Assembly: GCF_015291645.1 (NCBI RefSeq)
Contig: NZ_CP030055.1
Coordinates: 5,084,001 to 5,148,000 of the forward strand
Source: Bradyrhizobium sp. CCBAU 53340
GTDB taxonomy: Bacteria > Pseudomonadota > Alphaproteobacteria > Rhizobiales > Xanthobacteraceae
Length of the DNA: 64,000 nucleotides
Reading direction: 5' to 3'
In this document: in pieces, positions 8,391 through 16,645 of the stretch
Position numbering within the stretch: position 1 is the first letter of the stretch
How the letters are laid out: every line of letters begins with the position of its first letter
Position numbers and translations under genes: made by a program
Notes under the pieces: model-generated
Databases searched by the model: none
What the model was told of the DNA's origin: nothing
The model's input: only the letters and a program-made list of their open reading frames with translations

Positions 8391-9645
8391 TCTCGACCTC
8401 ACCATTGGCCTGCACATGCCAGGTCTGGATGCCATTGTTGTGATAGATGGAGTTGACGCCGCGGATCTTGCGTAGCTCGGCCTTGCTCGGCTGCACATAG
8501 CCGGTCTCGTCCTGCACGCGCGATTGCAGGAGCAGCGGCTCGCCGTTCCAGTCGAACTCGTAATAGAAACGCGTCAGCGCCTTGTCGAGAACGGGGCCGT
8601 CGATCCGCGCCGGCCACCAGTTGCGGCCACCGTCGAGCGACACGTCCACGCGCTTGACCTTGCCGTTACCGCTCCAGGCGAGCCCGGAGACGATGGTGAA
8701 ACCCTTGCCGTGCTTGATCGGCGCCTGCGGACTGGGACTCGTGATCACCGACTTGGCGTCCATCGACCAGGTGAAGCGCCGCGCTTTGCCGTTCGGCAGA
8801 AGATCCGTGTACTTCGACGTCTCCTCGCGCGTGTGCCAGGGCTGGTCGCCGACCTTGATGCGGCGCAGCCACTTGACCCAGAGGTTGCCCTGCCAGCCCG
8901 GAACGACGAGCCGCATCGGGTAGCCCTGCTCGGGATAGAGCGCCTCGCCGTTCATCTTGTAGGCGATGATGCAATCGTCGAGCGCCTTCTCGATCGGCAG
9001 GCTGCGGTCCATCGCCGCCGCATCGGCGCCCTCGACCAGCAGCCACTTGCCGTTGGTCTTGACGCCGGCTTCTTCCAGCAGCGTGCGCAGCGACACGCCG
9101 GTGTACTGCACGCAGTGGATCATGCCGTGGGTGAACTGGCAGCCATTGAGCTGCGCACCGCGCCATTCCATGCCGGAATTCGCCGCGCATTCCATGAAGT
9201 GGATGCGATTGACACGCGGATAACGCTTCAATTCCTCCAGCGTGAGGATCAGCGGACGCTCCACCAAGCCATGGATCATCAGGCGGTGATCGGCCGGGTC
9301 GATCTCGGCGATGCCGCCATGATGCCGCTCGAAGCAGAGGCCGTTCGGCGTAATGATGCCTTCGAGCTCGTGCAGCGGGGTGAAGCTGACCGAGGACTCG
9401 CGCGAGGCGGTCAGCCATTCGACGTCGCGCCGGACAACGTCCTTCTCGAACTTCGACGGCTTGCCATAGGGGCGCACGGCCACGCCCTCGCCGAGTGCCT
9501 TGCTCCATTCAGGAACATTGGGCGGCTGGTTGGCCGGATTGCCGCCGCCCGCAAGAGCGGGCTTGGCGAGCACCGATGCGGCAACACCGGCGCCGGCGGC
9601 CAGGAAGTTGCGTCGGGATTGCCGGGGACTGTCCATCTTCGACAT
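8374..9645 (-). CDS. soxC: SoxC, molybdopterin subunit of sulfane dehydrogenase
   Basis: A 423-residue periplasmic molybdoenzyme of the sulfite oxidase family. The Tat signal is SRRNFLAAGAGVAASVL near the N-terminus. The Moco-ligating cysteine is Cys153 in HFMECAANSG, followed by the oxidoreductase molybdopterin core and the Mo-co dimerisation domain (VDVSLDGGRNWWPARI). With SoxD it performs the six-electron oxidation of sulfane sulfur still bound to SoxYZ, allowing complete thiosulfate oxidation without sulfur globules. It lies 6 bases after soxB. Confidence 0.95.
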   Translation of the reverse strand: MSKMDSPRQSRRNFLAAGAGVAASVLAKPALAGGGNPANQPPNVPEWSKALGEGVAVRPYGKPSKFEKDVVRRDVEWLTASRESSVSFTPLHELEGIITPNGLCFERHHGGIAEIDPADHRLMIHGLVERPLILTLEELKRYPRVNRIHFMECAANSGMEWRGAQLNGCQFTHGMIHCVQYTGVSLRTLLEEAGVKTNGKWLLVEGADAAAMDRSLPIEKALDDCIIAYKMNGEALYPEQGYPMRLVVPGWQGNLWVKWLRRIKVGDQPWHTREETSKYTDLLPNGKARRFTWSMDAKSVITSPSPQAPIKHGKGFTIVSGLAWSGNGKVKRVDVSLDGGRNWWPARIDGPVLDKALTRFYYEFDWNGEPLLLQSRVQDETGYVQPSKAELRKIRGVNSIYHNNGIQTWHVQANGEVENVEVA

Positions 9646-9651
9646 CGCTAC

Positions 9652-11343
9652 TTACGCTCCGGTGACTTTGACGGCTCGGTTGGGTTCGAGGCGAACCGTC
9701 TTCTGTCGGGTCAGATAATTGCCGATGACCTCCCAGATGGGCGGTCCCTCGGTTCCTTCGTTCACGCTTGCCCAGCCGGCGACCTGATATTCCCTGTTAG
9801 GATCGATCGGTGCGCCGGTCTTGGCCAGTTGCATGTCCGAGATGCGGCTGCCCTGCGGCTTTGCGACGTCGATCGCGTAGGACAGCCCGCCGATGCGCAC
9901 CATGTCGCCGCCCTGCTGATAATAGGGATCGACGTTGAAGAGATTGTCGGCGACGTCCTCGATGATTTCCTTCAGCCGCGCGCCCGTCATGCCCATGCGG
10001 TAGACCGCAGGATAGGTAATCGCAGTCGCGTTCGTGACATCCTCGAAGGTGATGTCCTGCCCCGGCAGCACGCTGGTGCCCCAGCGGAAGCCGGGCGACA
10101 GCGCGATCTCGGCATCGCGCTCCTGCATCAGTGCCTGGCAGATCAGGTCATCGAACGTGCCGTTGAAATTGCCGCGCCGGTAGAGCAGCGAATCCGTCTT
10201 GCCGAGCACCTTCGACAGCTCGGACGCAAAGGGCTTGCGTACCTCGGCGATCTTCGCGGCCATCTCGGCGTCCGTCGCGATGACGTCGGAAAACAGCGGG
10301 ATGAGCTTGTAACGAAACGCCTTGACCTCGCCGTCGCGGACATCGAGATCGAGCCGCGAGACGAACTTGCCGGACGAGCCCGACGCGATCAGCAAGGTCT
10401 TGCCGACCTTCACCGCCTCAGGCAGCGCGTCATGGGTGTGCCCGGTCAGGATGACGTCGATGCCTTTGACCCGGCTCGCGAGCTTGCGGTCGACATCGAA
10501 GCCGTTGTGCGAGAGCAGCACGACGAGCTGCGCGCCGTCCTTGCGGGCCTTGTCGACTTGCGCCTGTACGTCTTCCTCGCGCACGCCGAACGACCAGTTC
10601 GGGATCATCCAGCGTGGATTGGCGACCGGCGTATACGGGAAGGCCTGGCCCAGCACCGCGATTTTGATCCCGCCGCGCTCGATCATGGTCGAGGCATCGA
10701 ACGCCGCTTCGTTCCATTCGGTATCGCGGATGTTTAGGCCGAGGAACGGGAAGCCGAGGCTGTCGATCGCCTGCTTGACGCGCTCAGTGCCGTAGGTGAA
10801 TTCCCAATGGCCGGTCATCGCGTCGGGCTTGAGCAGCGCCATGCAGTCGATCATGTCCTGGCCGCGCGTCTTCAGCGACGACCACGATCCCTGCCAGGTG
10901 TCGCCGCCGTCGAGCAACGCGACCTTGTCACCGCGCTCAGCGCGAATGGCCTTGATCACGGTGGCCGCGCGGTCGAGACCACCGATCCGACCGTAGCTCT
11001 TCGCCAAGGCCTCGAAATCCTCCGAAGTCAGGGCATAGGCCGCGGACGAGCCGGGCGCGATGCCGAAACGGGCGAGGAACTCCTTGCCAGTGACGTGCGG
11101 CGGAAGACCCTTGGCCTCACCCACCCCGAGATTGGTCGAGGGCTCGCGGAAATAGAGCGGCATGAGCTGACCATGAATGTCGGTCACATGCACCAGCGTG
11201 ACGTTGCCGAGCGGTTCGAACGCCAGCAACTCCTTCTGGGTCAGGCGCTGCTGGGCGACCGCCCGGGTCAGGCCGGAGCCTACACCGGTTGAAAGTGCCG
11301 CCGTTGCAGCAGCGACCTGAATAAATTCGCGGCGAGAGATCAT
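9652..11343 (-). CDS. soxB: SoxB, thiosulfohydrolase
   Basis: A 563-residue periplasmic di-manganese hydrolase that releases sulfate from SoxY-cysteine-S-sulfonate. The Tat signal starts MISRREFIQVAAATAAL. The 5'-nucleotidase-like metal motifs are all present: TDIHGQ, LLDGGDTWQGS, the SoxB-specific GHWEFTYG, LLSHNG and TGHTHD. The C-terminal domain carries YYQQGGDMVR. The ATG at 11343 has AGGAG at good distance; the TTG two codons upstream is too close to it. Length matches the family. Confidence 0.96.
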   Translation of the reverse strand: MISRREFIQVAAATAALSTGVGSGLTRAVAQQRLTQKELLAFEPLGNVTLVHVTDIHGQLMPLYFREPSTNLGVGEAKGLPPHVTGKEFLARFGIAPGSSAAYALTSEDFEALAKSYGRIGGLDRAATVIKAIRAERGDKVALLDGGDTWQGSWSSLKTRGQDMIDCMALLKPDAMTGHWEFTYGTERVKQAIDSLGFPFLGLNIRDTEWNEAAFDASTMIERGGIKIAVLGQAFPYTPVANPRWMIPNWSFGVREEDVQAQVDKARKDGAQLVVLLSHNGFDVDRKLASRVKGIDVILTGHTHDALPEAVKVGKTLLIASGSSGKFVSRLDLDVRDGEVKAFRYKLIPLFSDVIATDAEMAAKIAEVRKPFASELSKVLGKTDSLLYRRGNFNGTFDDLICQALMQERDAEIALSPGFRWGTSVLPGQDITFEDVTNATAITYPAVYRMGMTGARLKEIIEDVADNLFNVDPYYQQGGDMVRIGGLSYAIDVAKPQGSRISDMQLAKTGAPIDPNREYQVAGWASVNEGTEGPPIWEVIGNYLTRQKTVRLEPNRAVKVTGA

Positions 11344-11370
11344 GCGCAATGCTCCTGCATGCTCATCGTT

Positions 11371-12192
11371 TCAGTTGCGCACCGACGGCGTCTCGACCGG
11401 CAGTCCTATGCCGCGCCAGGCGACATAGAGCTCGAGCGCCAGGAACTCGTCCGACAGCGGCTTGAACGGCTCGGCGCGCACGTCGAACATGCAGCCTTCG
11501 AAGCGTTCATGCAGCGGCACCAGGCGCTGGTCGCGGAGCCGATAGGTCGGAAAGCCGTTGGTCTGGCCCTGACTCAGGAAGTCGGCCCGCATGAACTTGC
11601 CGTTGTTGCGCTCGTGGCAGGACTCGCAGGCGAGATCGAGCTGGCCATAGCGCGTGTAGTAGATCTGCTTGCCGCGCTCAAACCAGGGCGACATCGGGCC
11701 GTCGGTCTTTACCGTGACCGGCATGCCATGCGACTGGTACCGCACGAATGTGGTCATGTCGGTCAGTTCCTGGGACTTGAACTTCCAGGGCTCCGCCTTC
11801 ATGTGCTCGCTGCGGCAGATGTTGATACGCTGCTCGAGATTGACCGGCTTCTTCAGCTTGTCATCCCATTTCGGCATGGCGGCGCCGACGCCCTTCATGC
11901 TGGTCTCGGCCTCTCCGTGGCAACTCATGCAGGACTTGCCCTCGCTGCCCTCGACCTTCTTCCAGGCATCCGCTGCGCGCTCCACCGCGAGGAAGCCAGG
12001 ATTTTCGAGGTCGTCATCCTGCAGCGCCCGAGTCTCCTTGCTGCGAAACTCGTAGCCGGAGATGATGGTCTTGAAGACGTGGCCAGGCGGCGCCGCGATG
12101 CCTTTGCGCTCGGCATCCTGTGCGAAGGCGGTCGTCGCAATCGAGGCGGCGGCCACGATCGCAGCGGCTATCCCAGCATATCGTGGCGCCAT
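11371..12192 (-). CDS. soxA: SoxA, diheme L-cysteine S-thiosulfotransferase subunit
   Basis: A 273-residue periplasmic cytochrome c. After a signal peptide (MAPRYAGIAAAIVAAASIAT) it has two heme sites, Cys88-x2-Cys91-His92 (CMSCH) and Cys189-x2-Cys192-His193 (CESCH). Cys234 in RFEGCMFDVR is the active-site cysteine that carries persulfide and ligates heme. It is therefore the diheme form, as in Paracoccus. With SoxX it joins thiosulfate to SoxY. GGGAGG precedes the ATG at 12192, which is preferred over an upstream TTG. Confidence 0.95.
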   Translation of the reverse strand: MAPRYAGIAAAIVAAASIATTAFAQDAERKGIAAPPGHVFKTIISGYEFRSKETRALQDDDLENPGFLAVERAADAWKKVEGSEGKSCMSCHGEAETSMKGVGAAMPKWDDKLKKPVNLEQRINICRSEHMKAEPWKFKSQELTDMTTFVRYQSHGMPVTVKTDGPMSPWFERGKQIYYTRYGQLDLACESCHERNNGKFMRADFLSQGQTNGFPTYRLRDQRLVPLHERFEGCMFDVRAEPFKPLSDEFLALELYVAWRGIGLPVETPSVRN

Positions 12193-12220
12193 CCGAGCCT
12201 CCCTCAATACGGTACGCGCA

Positions 12221-12547
12221 TCACGCCTTGAGCGCGATCTTCTCTTCGGCGGTGATCACCGTGCCGTCGTCATCCGTCCAGGAGAATTTGAACGTACCGG
12301 CCTCGTCGATCCTGGCGTCAAACTGGATGTAGGGATTGGCCGAGATTGCGGGCTCCAGCGCGCAAGCGAATACCGGCTTGCCGTTGAACTCGCAGGCGAA
12401 CTTGTTGATGATCTTGCGCGGAATGGTCTTGCCCTGCGCGTCCTTGCGCTGGCCCGATTCCATGACGTGCGAGACCAGCGTCTTGATCTGGATGACCTCG
12501 CCCTTGGCCGCTTCCTTGGGAAGCTTGATGCGCGGTTTGTCTGCCAT
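12221..12547 (-). CDS. soxZ: SoxZ, sulfur carrier partner protein
   Basis: A 108-residue immunoglobulin-like protein (MADKPRIKLPKEAAKGEVIQ; KTLVSHVMESGQRKDAQG; NPYIQFDARIDEAGTFKFSW). It dimerises with SoxY and presents the SoxY carrier arm to the other Sox enzymes in the periplasm. It has no signal peptide of its own, as usual, and is thought to be exported with Tat-targeted SoxY. Located 18 bases after soxY. Confidence 0.95.
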   Translation of the reverse strand: MADKPRIKLPKEAAKGEVIQIKTLVSHVMESGQRKDAQGKTIPRKIINKFACEFNGKPVFACALEPAISANPYIQFDARIDEAGTFKFSWTDDDGTVITAEEKIALKA

Positions 12548-12565
12548 CTGTCCTCTCCTGAACCC

Positions 12566-13018
12566 TTAGCCGCCGCAGCCGCCGATGGTGACCTTGACGG
12601 TCTTCTGCTCCGTGAACAGCGACCCGTCGCTCATCTTCGCGATCGCAACCACGTTCTGGGTGGTCGCGAGCCGAATGCGGATCGAAGCTTCCGCCTTGCC
12701 CGACAGCGGCGTGAAGGACAACGTCGCAACGCCCGCATTCGGGTTGCCGTCCGCGATGATCATGACGTCCTTGACGTAGGAGTCCGCCGTCATCGGGCTC
12801 TCGATGCTGATCGAGAGCGGCACCGTGTTGCCGTTCTCCGCGATCTCCGGCAGGTCTAGCGAGATCTTGCCCTTGGCAGGCGTCTTGCCGCCGGTGAACT
12901 TCTCGATCCACTTGGCCGCGTCGTTCGTCACTTCGGCGTCGGCTGCCATGGGCATCAGGGTCAGCATGACGAAGCCGCCCCCGAGCGCAAAAGCCTGCCG
13001 TCGATTGATGGCCTTCAT
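12566..13018 (-). CDS. soxY: SoxY, covalent sulfur carrier
   Basis: A 150-residue periplasmic protein with a Tat-type signal (MKAINRRQAFALGGGFVML) and the diagnostic C-terminus GGCGG, whose cysteine holds the pathway intermediates. The body has the SoxY beta-sandwich (VPLSISIESPMTADSYVKDV). All thiosulfate-derived sulfur is processed on this arm by SoxXA, SoxB and SoxCD. Located 18 bases after soxX. Confidence 0.96.
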   Translation of the reverse strand: MKAINRRQAFALGGGFVMLTLMPMAADAEVTNDAAKWIEKFTGGKTPAKGKISLDLPEIAENGNTVPLSISIESPMTADSYVKDVMIIADGNPNAGVATLSFTPLSGKAEASIRIRLATTQNVVAIAKMSDGSLFTEQKTVKVTIGGCGG

Positions 13019-13036
13019 TCCTGGTCCTCCTCGCCG

Positions 13037-13492
13037 TCAGTTCAGCGTCTTGAGAAAAGCAACGACGTCCTCGATCTGTGAGGCTGTCAGAATGGATTTG
13101 CCGACGAATTCGGGGCGCACCCGGCTCAAGCCATCGTTCTTGAAGAACGCCGGCATGACCGTGTTGGTGAAAACGCGCTTGGGGTCGGCGACGATGAGGC
13201 GCAATTGCGCCTCGGTATAGCGGCCGGCCACCCCATCGAGCGACGGGCCAAACTCGCCATGGAATTCCTCGGATTTCAGGCTGGTGACCTGATGGCACGC
13301 CAGGCAGTTGCCGAGCGTGCGCGTCAAAAACACCTTCTTGCCGGCCTCGGCATTGCCGGGCGTGCCGGTCAGGGACTTCGGCAGAGAGTCACTGATGACA
13401 TCGAGCTTGATCGGCTCGGCGGCCGGCTGCTGGGCAAGACCGCCTCCGGCCGACAGACACAGTGCAAACGCAGCCACGAGCGAGCGCCGCAT
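13037..13492 (-). CDS. soxX: SoxX, monoheme cytochrome c
   Basis: A 151-residue periplasmic cytochrome c, first gene of the sox operon. Signal MRRSLVAAFALCLSAGGGLA; heme site Cys63-x2-Cys66-His67 (CLACH); late Met/FVGKSILTASQIEDVVAFL helix typical of SoxX. It accepts the electrons released when SoxA couples thiosulfate to SoxY. The ATG at 13492 gives a compact signal peptide; a longer in-frame start 63 bases upstream adds residues unlike the family and reaches the putative operator. Confidence 0.93.
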   Translation of the reverse strand: MRRSLVAAFALCLSAGGGLAQQPAAEPIKLDVISDSLPKSLTGTPGNAEAGKKVFLTRTLGNCLACHQVTSLKSEEFHGEFGPSLDGVAGRYTEAQLRLIVADPKRVFTNTVMPAFFKNDGLSRVRPEFVGKSILTASQIEDVVAFLKTLN

Positions 13493-13555
13493 GTTTCCTA
13501 CCCTTATAGCGGGGTGACGCCCGCTCTTGATCGCGATGGACTCACAGACCATCAA

Positions 13556-13571
13556 ATTCAGTTATCATGAT
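13556..13571. promoter_or_regulatory. sox operon promoter region, imperfect ATTC-N8-TGAT element
   Basis: AT-rich island (13555-13585) between soxX and soxW. ATTC at 13556-13559 is followed after eight bases by TGAT, a weak version of ATTC-N8-GAAT. Overlapping near-palindromes around ATCATGATAT and TTGATATAA suggest promoter and operator signals for the minus-strand sox operon. Confidence 0.35.
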
Positions 13572-13620
13572 ATGTTGATATAAACGGTGACGTCAAGCGA
13601 AATTCGCTGACGGCTCTCAG

Positions 13621-14247
13621 CTAGCCATTTGCGGCGAGGAAATCCCTGAACGAGCCGCGCTCATAGGCCCGCTCCCGCACGAAACGAAACATCGACAGGA
13701 AATGCGACGGCTTGAGATAGCCAGGCGCCCGCGCCACTTCCCGCGCCATCGCCTCCTTCGCCTCGATTCCATCGGACGAGGGCGGAAAGAACTGAAACGT
13801 CGGGGTGAACCTGATCCCGTATTTCTGGGCGAGCTCCTTCTCGGTCAATTCCTGACGGTCGAAGTCCGTAACCTTACGGGAGCCGAGCAGGTTGAGCTGC
13901 AGCACCTCGAAATTGTCGCGGATGTACCTGGTGATGTCGGCATCGGCAAAGTTCACCAGATGCGTCTCGCGGCAATAGGGACAGCCGCGCAGCTCCCACA
14001 TGATGGCGAGGCGCTTGCCGCCGGCAGCCGCGCCGTCGAGGTCCTCGCGCAGATCAAGGAAGCTCTGCAGGAACCAGGGCTCGTGATAGATCCCGTCTTC
14101 TCCAAGCGCCGGCTCAGTGGCCGCCGCGCCGCGGCTGGCGGCAACAGCCGCCCCCGATGCCAGGGCAAGAAAGCCGCGCCGCGTCGGCACGCGATGCGGC
14201 ATCAGGGATTTGTGCTTTGGAAGATCTTGCGCGTCGGTCATTTTCAT
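13621..14247 (-). CDS. soxW: SoxW-like exported thioredoxin
   Basis: A 208-residue thioredoxin-fold protein with the redox motif RGCPYCRE and the cis-Pro region RFTPTFQFF. A Tat-like signal is inside the N-terminus (VPTRRGFLALASGAAVAA). In Paracoccus SoxW takes electrons from SoxV and keeps the SoxY cysteine reduced. The start is uncertain: ATG at 14247 or 14241 gives a long n-region, ATG at 14202 gives a compact signal; none has a clear ribosome site. The perfect ATTC-N8-GAAT element at 14254-14269 abuts the first option, so this mRNA could have a very short leader. Confidence 0.8.
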   Translation of the reverse strand: MKMTDAQDLPKHKSLMPHRVPTRRGFLALASGAAVAASRGAAATEPALGEDGIYHEPWFLQSFLDLREDLDGAAAGGKRLAIMWELRGCPYCRETHLVNFADADITRYIRDNFEVLQLNLLGSRKVTDFDRQELTEKELAQKYGIRFTPTFQFFPPSSDGIEAKEAMAREVARAPGYLKPSHFLSMFRFVRERAYERGSFRDFLAANG

Positions 14248-14253
14248 TATGAT

Positions 14254-14269
14254 ATTCAAATACACGAAT
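14254..14269. promoter_or_regulatory. Perfect ATTC-N8-GAAT operator between soxW and the divergent gene
   Basis: ATTCAAATACACGAAT matches exactly the SqrR-type pattern ATTC-N8-GAAT. It lies in the 41-base gap between divergently transcribed soxW and the 239-residue exported protein, where one bound repressor dimer could block both promoters. Two ArsR proteins with SqrR-like cysteines are encoded nearby. Confidence 0.65.
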
Positions 14270-14288
14270 GTGACAAGGATTTCTGATT

Positions 14289-15008
14289 TTGCGCTGCATC
14301 ATCGCTCTCTTGGCATGGCTGGCTTCGACCGTGCTCGTACTCGGCGCTGAGGCCGGTAAATCTGCCGATTTCGCATCGGCGATGCCGACGATCATGGCCA
14401 ATCTGCGCAGCGCGGCCAGCTATGTGCGCACCGGAAACATTGCACTGGCCCAGATGGAGACCGACGAAGCGGTGGCCGCGTGGAAGCGGCTGGAGCCAAC
14501 CGGGTCCGGTGCCCTGCCCGCTTTCGCACCGGCCGCGATGTCGGATTATCTCGACCGCGGGCGCGGCCGGCTCGCGACGATAACGCGGGCGCTGGACAGC
14601 GGAGACAATATCGCCGCCGGCCGCGAGTTGCTTGCGCTTCGCCAGTCCTTTCATGACCTGAGGCGTCATGCGGGCCTCTACGAACTCGGTGACTGCATCT
14701 TCGAGATCGCGCCAGCCATGGAGAAGCTGCGTGTCGCCGCCACGCGATACGGCGAGCAACCCGCGGTGGCAAACGCCGAGGATACCGTCGCCACCGCAAG
14801 CGCATTCCGCGATCGTTTGCAGCGCTGCAACGAATGGGCAAGGCCCGAAATCGCCGAGAAAAGCGAGTTCCGCCGCCTGATCGACGGCGCGATCGCGAGC
14901 AGCGGCGAGGTCGCGCACGCGGCGATGGCCGGCGACGGGCCGCTCGTGCATCGCTATCTGATCGAACTGCAGTCCTATGCCCAGCTGCTCGATTTCCGCT
15001 ACGGCTAG
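14289..15008 (+). CDS. Exported helical protein of unknown function in the sox locus
   Basis: A 239-residue protein starting at TTG with AAGGA nine bases upstream. The first 20 residues (MRCIIALLAWLASTVLVLGA) are a signal peptide. The mature part is nearly all helical, with repeated ALAQMETDEAVAAWKRLE-like amphipathic stretches and two cysteines (GDCIFEI, LQRCNEW); there is no heme motif. It does not match a family I recognise. Placed between soxW and soxV under the shared operator, it probably acts in periplasmic sulfur or thiol handling. Its stop overlaps the convergent soxV stop in a CTAG palindrome. Confidence 0.65.
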   Translation: MRCIIALLAWLASTVLVLGAEAGKSADFASAMPTIMANLRSAASYVRTGNIALAQMETDEAVAAWKRLEPTGSGALPAFAPAAMSDYLDRGRGRLATITRALDSGDNIAAGRELLALRQSFHDLRRHAGLYELGDCIFEIAPAMEKLRVAATRYGEQPAVANAEDTVATASAFRDRLQRCNEWARPEIAEKSEFRRLIDGAIASSGEVAHAAMAGDGPLVHRYLIELQSYAQLLDFRYG

Positions 15009-15736
15009 CCGATACTGGTCAGCCCGGGGAATCGCTCCAGCAGCCATTCAGAGACCGCCGGCATCAGCCCGGTCAGGAACATCAGGCCCGTCGCGACCAG
15101 AAACACGCCCATGGTCTTCTCGACCAGGCCGAGATGCCGGCGCGCGCGGCCAAGCAGAGCCATGAAACGACCGGTGAAGGCGGCCGCGATCAGGAACGGA
15201 ATGCCGGTCCCGATCGAATAGGCGAACAGCAGGAGTGCGCCTCGTCCGGTCGTGTCCTCCGAGCCTGCCATCAGCAGGACCGCGGCGAGGATAGGGCCCG
15301 CGCAGGGCGTCCAGCCGAACGCGAAGGCCAGGCCCATGACAAAGGCCCCGGCCACGCCGGCCGGCCGGTTATCGACCTGCACGGTCGCGCTGCGATAGAG
15401 CAGCGGAATCCGGACTACGCCCAGAAAATGTAGGCCCATGGCGATGATCAGGCCGCCGGCAACCATGCCAAGGGTCGACAGATGCGCGGAGACGAAGCGT
15501 CCCGCGATCGACGCGGTCGAGCCGAGCGCGACGAAAACCAGCGAGAAGCCGGCGACAAAGGCCAACGCGGAAATCAGGATGCGCGGGCGCAGATCCTGCC
15601 TGCTACCGGACAGGTCCGTGACCGACACGCCGGCCATATAGCAAAGGAAGGGCGGCACCAGGGGCAGGATGCAGGGCGACAAAAACGACAACAGGCCCGC
15701 AACAAAGGCCGCGCCAAGCGTGACGTCCAAGGTCAT
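15005..15736 (-). CDS. soxV: SoxV/CcdA-type thiol-disulfide transmembrane transporter
   Basis: A 243-residue protein with six transmembrane segments and the two CcdA redox cysteines, in LSPCILPLVPPF and GWTPCAGPIL. It moves reducing equivalents from cytosolic thioredoxin to periplasmic SoxW, which reduces SoxYZ. Length and topology match CcdA/SoxV. It begins on the minus strand at an AT-rich gap shared with soxS that contains a half site (tacGAATtta, about 15759-15768) of the operator motif. Confidence 0.88.
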   Translation of the reverse strand: MTLDVTLGAAFVAGLLSFLSPCILPLVPPFLCYMAGVSVTDLSGSRQDLRPRILISALAFVAGFSLVFVALGSTASIAGRFVSAHLSTLGMVAGGLIIAMGLHFLGVVRIPLLYRSATVQVDNRPAGVAGAFVMGLAFAFGWTPCAGPILAAVLLMAGSEDTTGRGALLLFAYSIGTGIPFLIAAAFTGRFMALLGRARRHLGLVEKTMGVFLVATGLMFLTGLMPAVSEWLLERFPGLTSIG

Positions 15737-15787
15737 TGCGCCTCATCCCTAGCACATATACGAATTTAATGATATAAAGCGCCCAGG

Positions 15788-16183
15788 ATGTCCAGAGGCC
15801 CGTTACCCGGAATGAACCGAATCATCGCCCTGCTTGCCATCATCGTCGCGCTCGCGCTGCCCGCGATGGGCGCGCGCGCGGCCGAGCTCGTCATGTTCGA
15901 GCGCCCCGGCTGCGTGTGGTGCGCGCGCTTCAACGCCGAGATCGCTCCGATCTACGCCAACACCGAGGAAAGCCAGGCCGCGCCGCTACGCCGGGTCGAC
16001 CTGAACAGCCCCCTGCCCGCCGACCTCGCCGAAATCGACCCGGGCGCCTTCACGCCGACCTTCGTCGTGGTAAAAGAAGGCCGTGAGATCGGACGCATTC
16101 GCGGCTATCCGGGGGACGCCTTCTTCTTCGGCCTCCTGGATCGGATCCTGTCCAGCACAGGATCGGAATCGGCTGGGTCGTGA
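15788..16183 (+). CDS. soxS: SoxS-like periplasmic thioredoxin
   Basis: A small exported thioredoxin-like protein, 131 residues from ATG 15788 or 123 from ATG 15812; neither has a strong ribosome site. The signal is MNRIIALLAIIVALALPAMG, with cleavage near GARAAE. The redox motif is RPGCVWCARF. SoxS proteins reactivate SoxYZ by reducing its cysteine. The gene is divergent from soxV and is followed after 37 bases by the soxR-like repressor, giving the soxR/S/V/W set known from Paracoccus in rearranged order. Confidence 0.82.
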   Translation: MSRGPLPGMNRIIALLAIIVALALPAMGARAAELVMFERPGCVWCARFNAEIAPIYANTEESQAAPLRRVDLNSPLPADLAEIDPGAFTPTFVVVKEGREIGRIRGYPGDAFFFGLLDRILSSTGSESAGS

Positions 16184-16220
16184 CCGCTCTCGAAGATTTT
16201 GCTCAGGGGAATTTGACGCG

Positions 16221-16571
16221 ATGCCGTTGCCAAAGCTGAAGGAGATCGAAGGCTCCGCCGAGCTCGAGCAGATGATCGAGAAGGCCCGCGAGGCGAGCGA
16301 CATGCTCAAGGCGCTGTCGCACGAATCGCGGTTGCTGCTGCTCTGCATCCTCGCCGAGGGCGAGAAATCGGTGACCGAGCTCGAGCAATTCCTGGGCGAG
16401 CGGCAGTCGACCGTCTCGCAGCAGCTCGCGCGGCTGCGGCTCGATCGGCTGGTGACGACCCGCCGCGACGGCAAGGCGATCTACTACAGTCTCGCCAACG
16501 AGGACGTCCGCAAGATTCTCACCGCCGTCTACGACGTGTTCTGCGAGCCGGTGCGCCGGCGCCGCCGGTAA
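16221..16571 (+). CDS. soxR: SoxR/BigR-type ArsR repressor, persulfide sensor
   Basis: A 116-residue winged-helix repressor. Cys42 (LLLLCILAEGE) and Cys108 (YDVFCEP) sit at the positions of the sensing pair of SqrR/BigR proteins, where persulfides create a cross-link and release DNA. The recognition helix is within RQSTVSQQLARLRL, the wing is RRDGKAIYYSLAN. The ATG at 16221 has CAGGGGAA upstream. Likely controls soxS/soxV, soxW and the sox operon through the ATTC-N8-GAAT-like sites. It is distinct from the paralogue at 3152, with one residue less between the cysteines. Confidence 0.87.
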   Translation: MPLPKLKEIEGSAELEQMIEKAREASDMLKALSHESRLLLLCILAEGEKSVTELEQFLGERQSTVSQQLARLRLDRLVTTRRDGKAIYYSLANEDVRKILTAVYDVFCEPVRRRRR

Positions 16572-16645
16572 TTTTCCGCTCTGGATTTTCGTCTCCCTCA
16601 GGCGCAGACTGCCCCAAGAGGCAGAACGAACATCTCGCGGGAGGA

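Noticed and set aside
8524..10737. A 737-residue open frame on the plus strand
   Set aside because: Fully antisense to soxC and soxB, which have all catalytic motifs; no ribosome site and no family resemblance.
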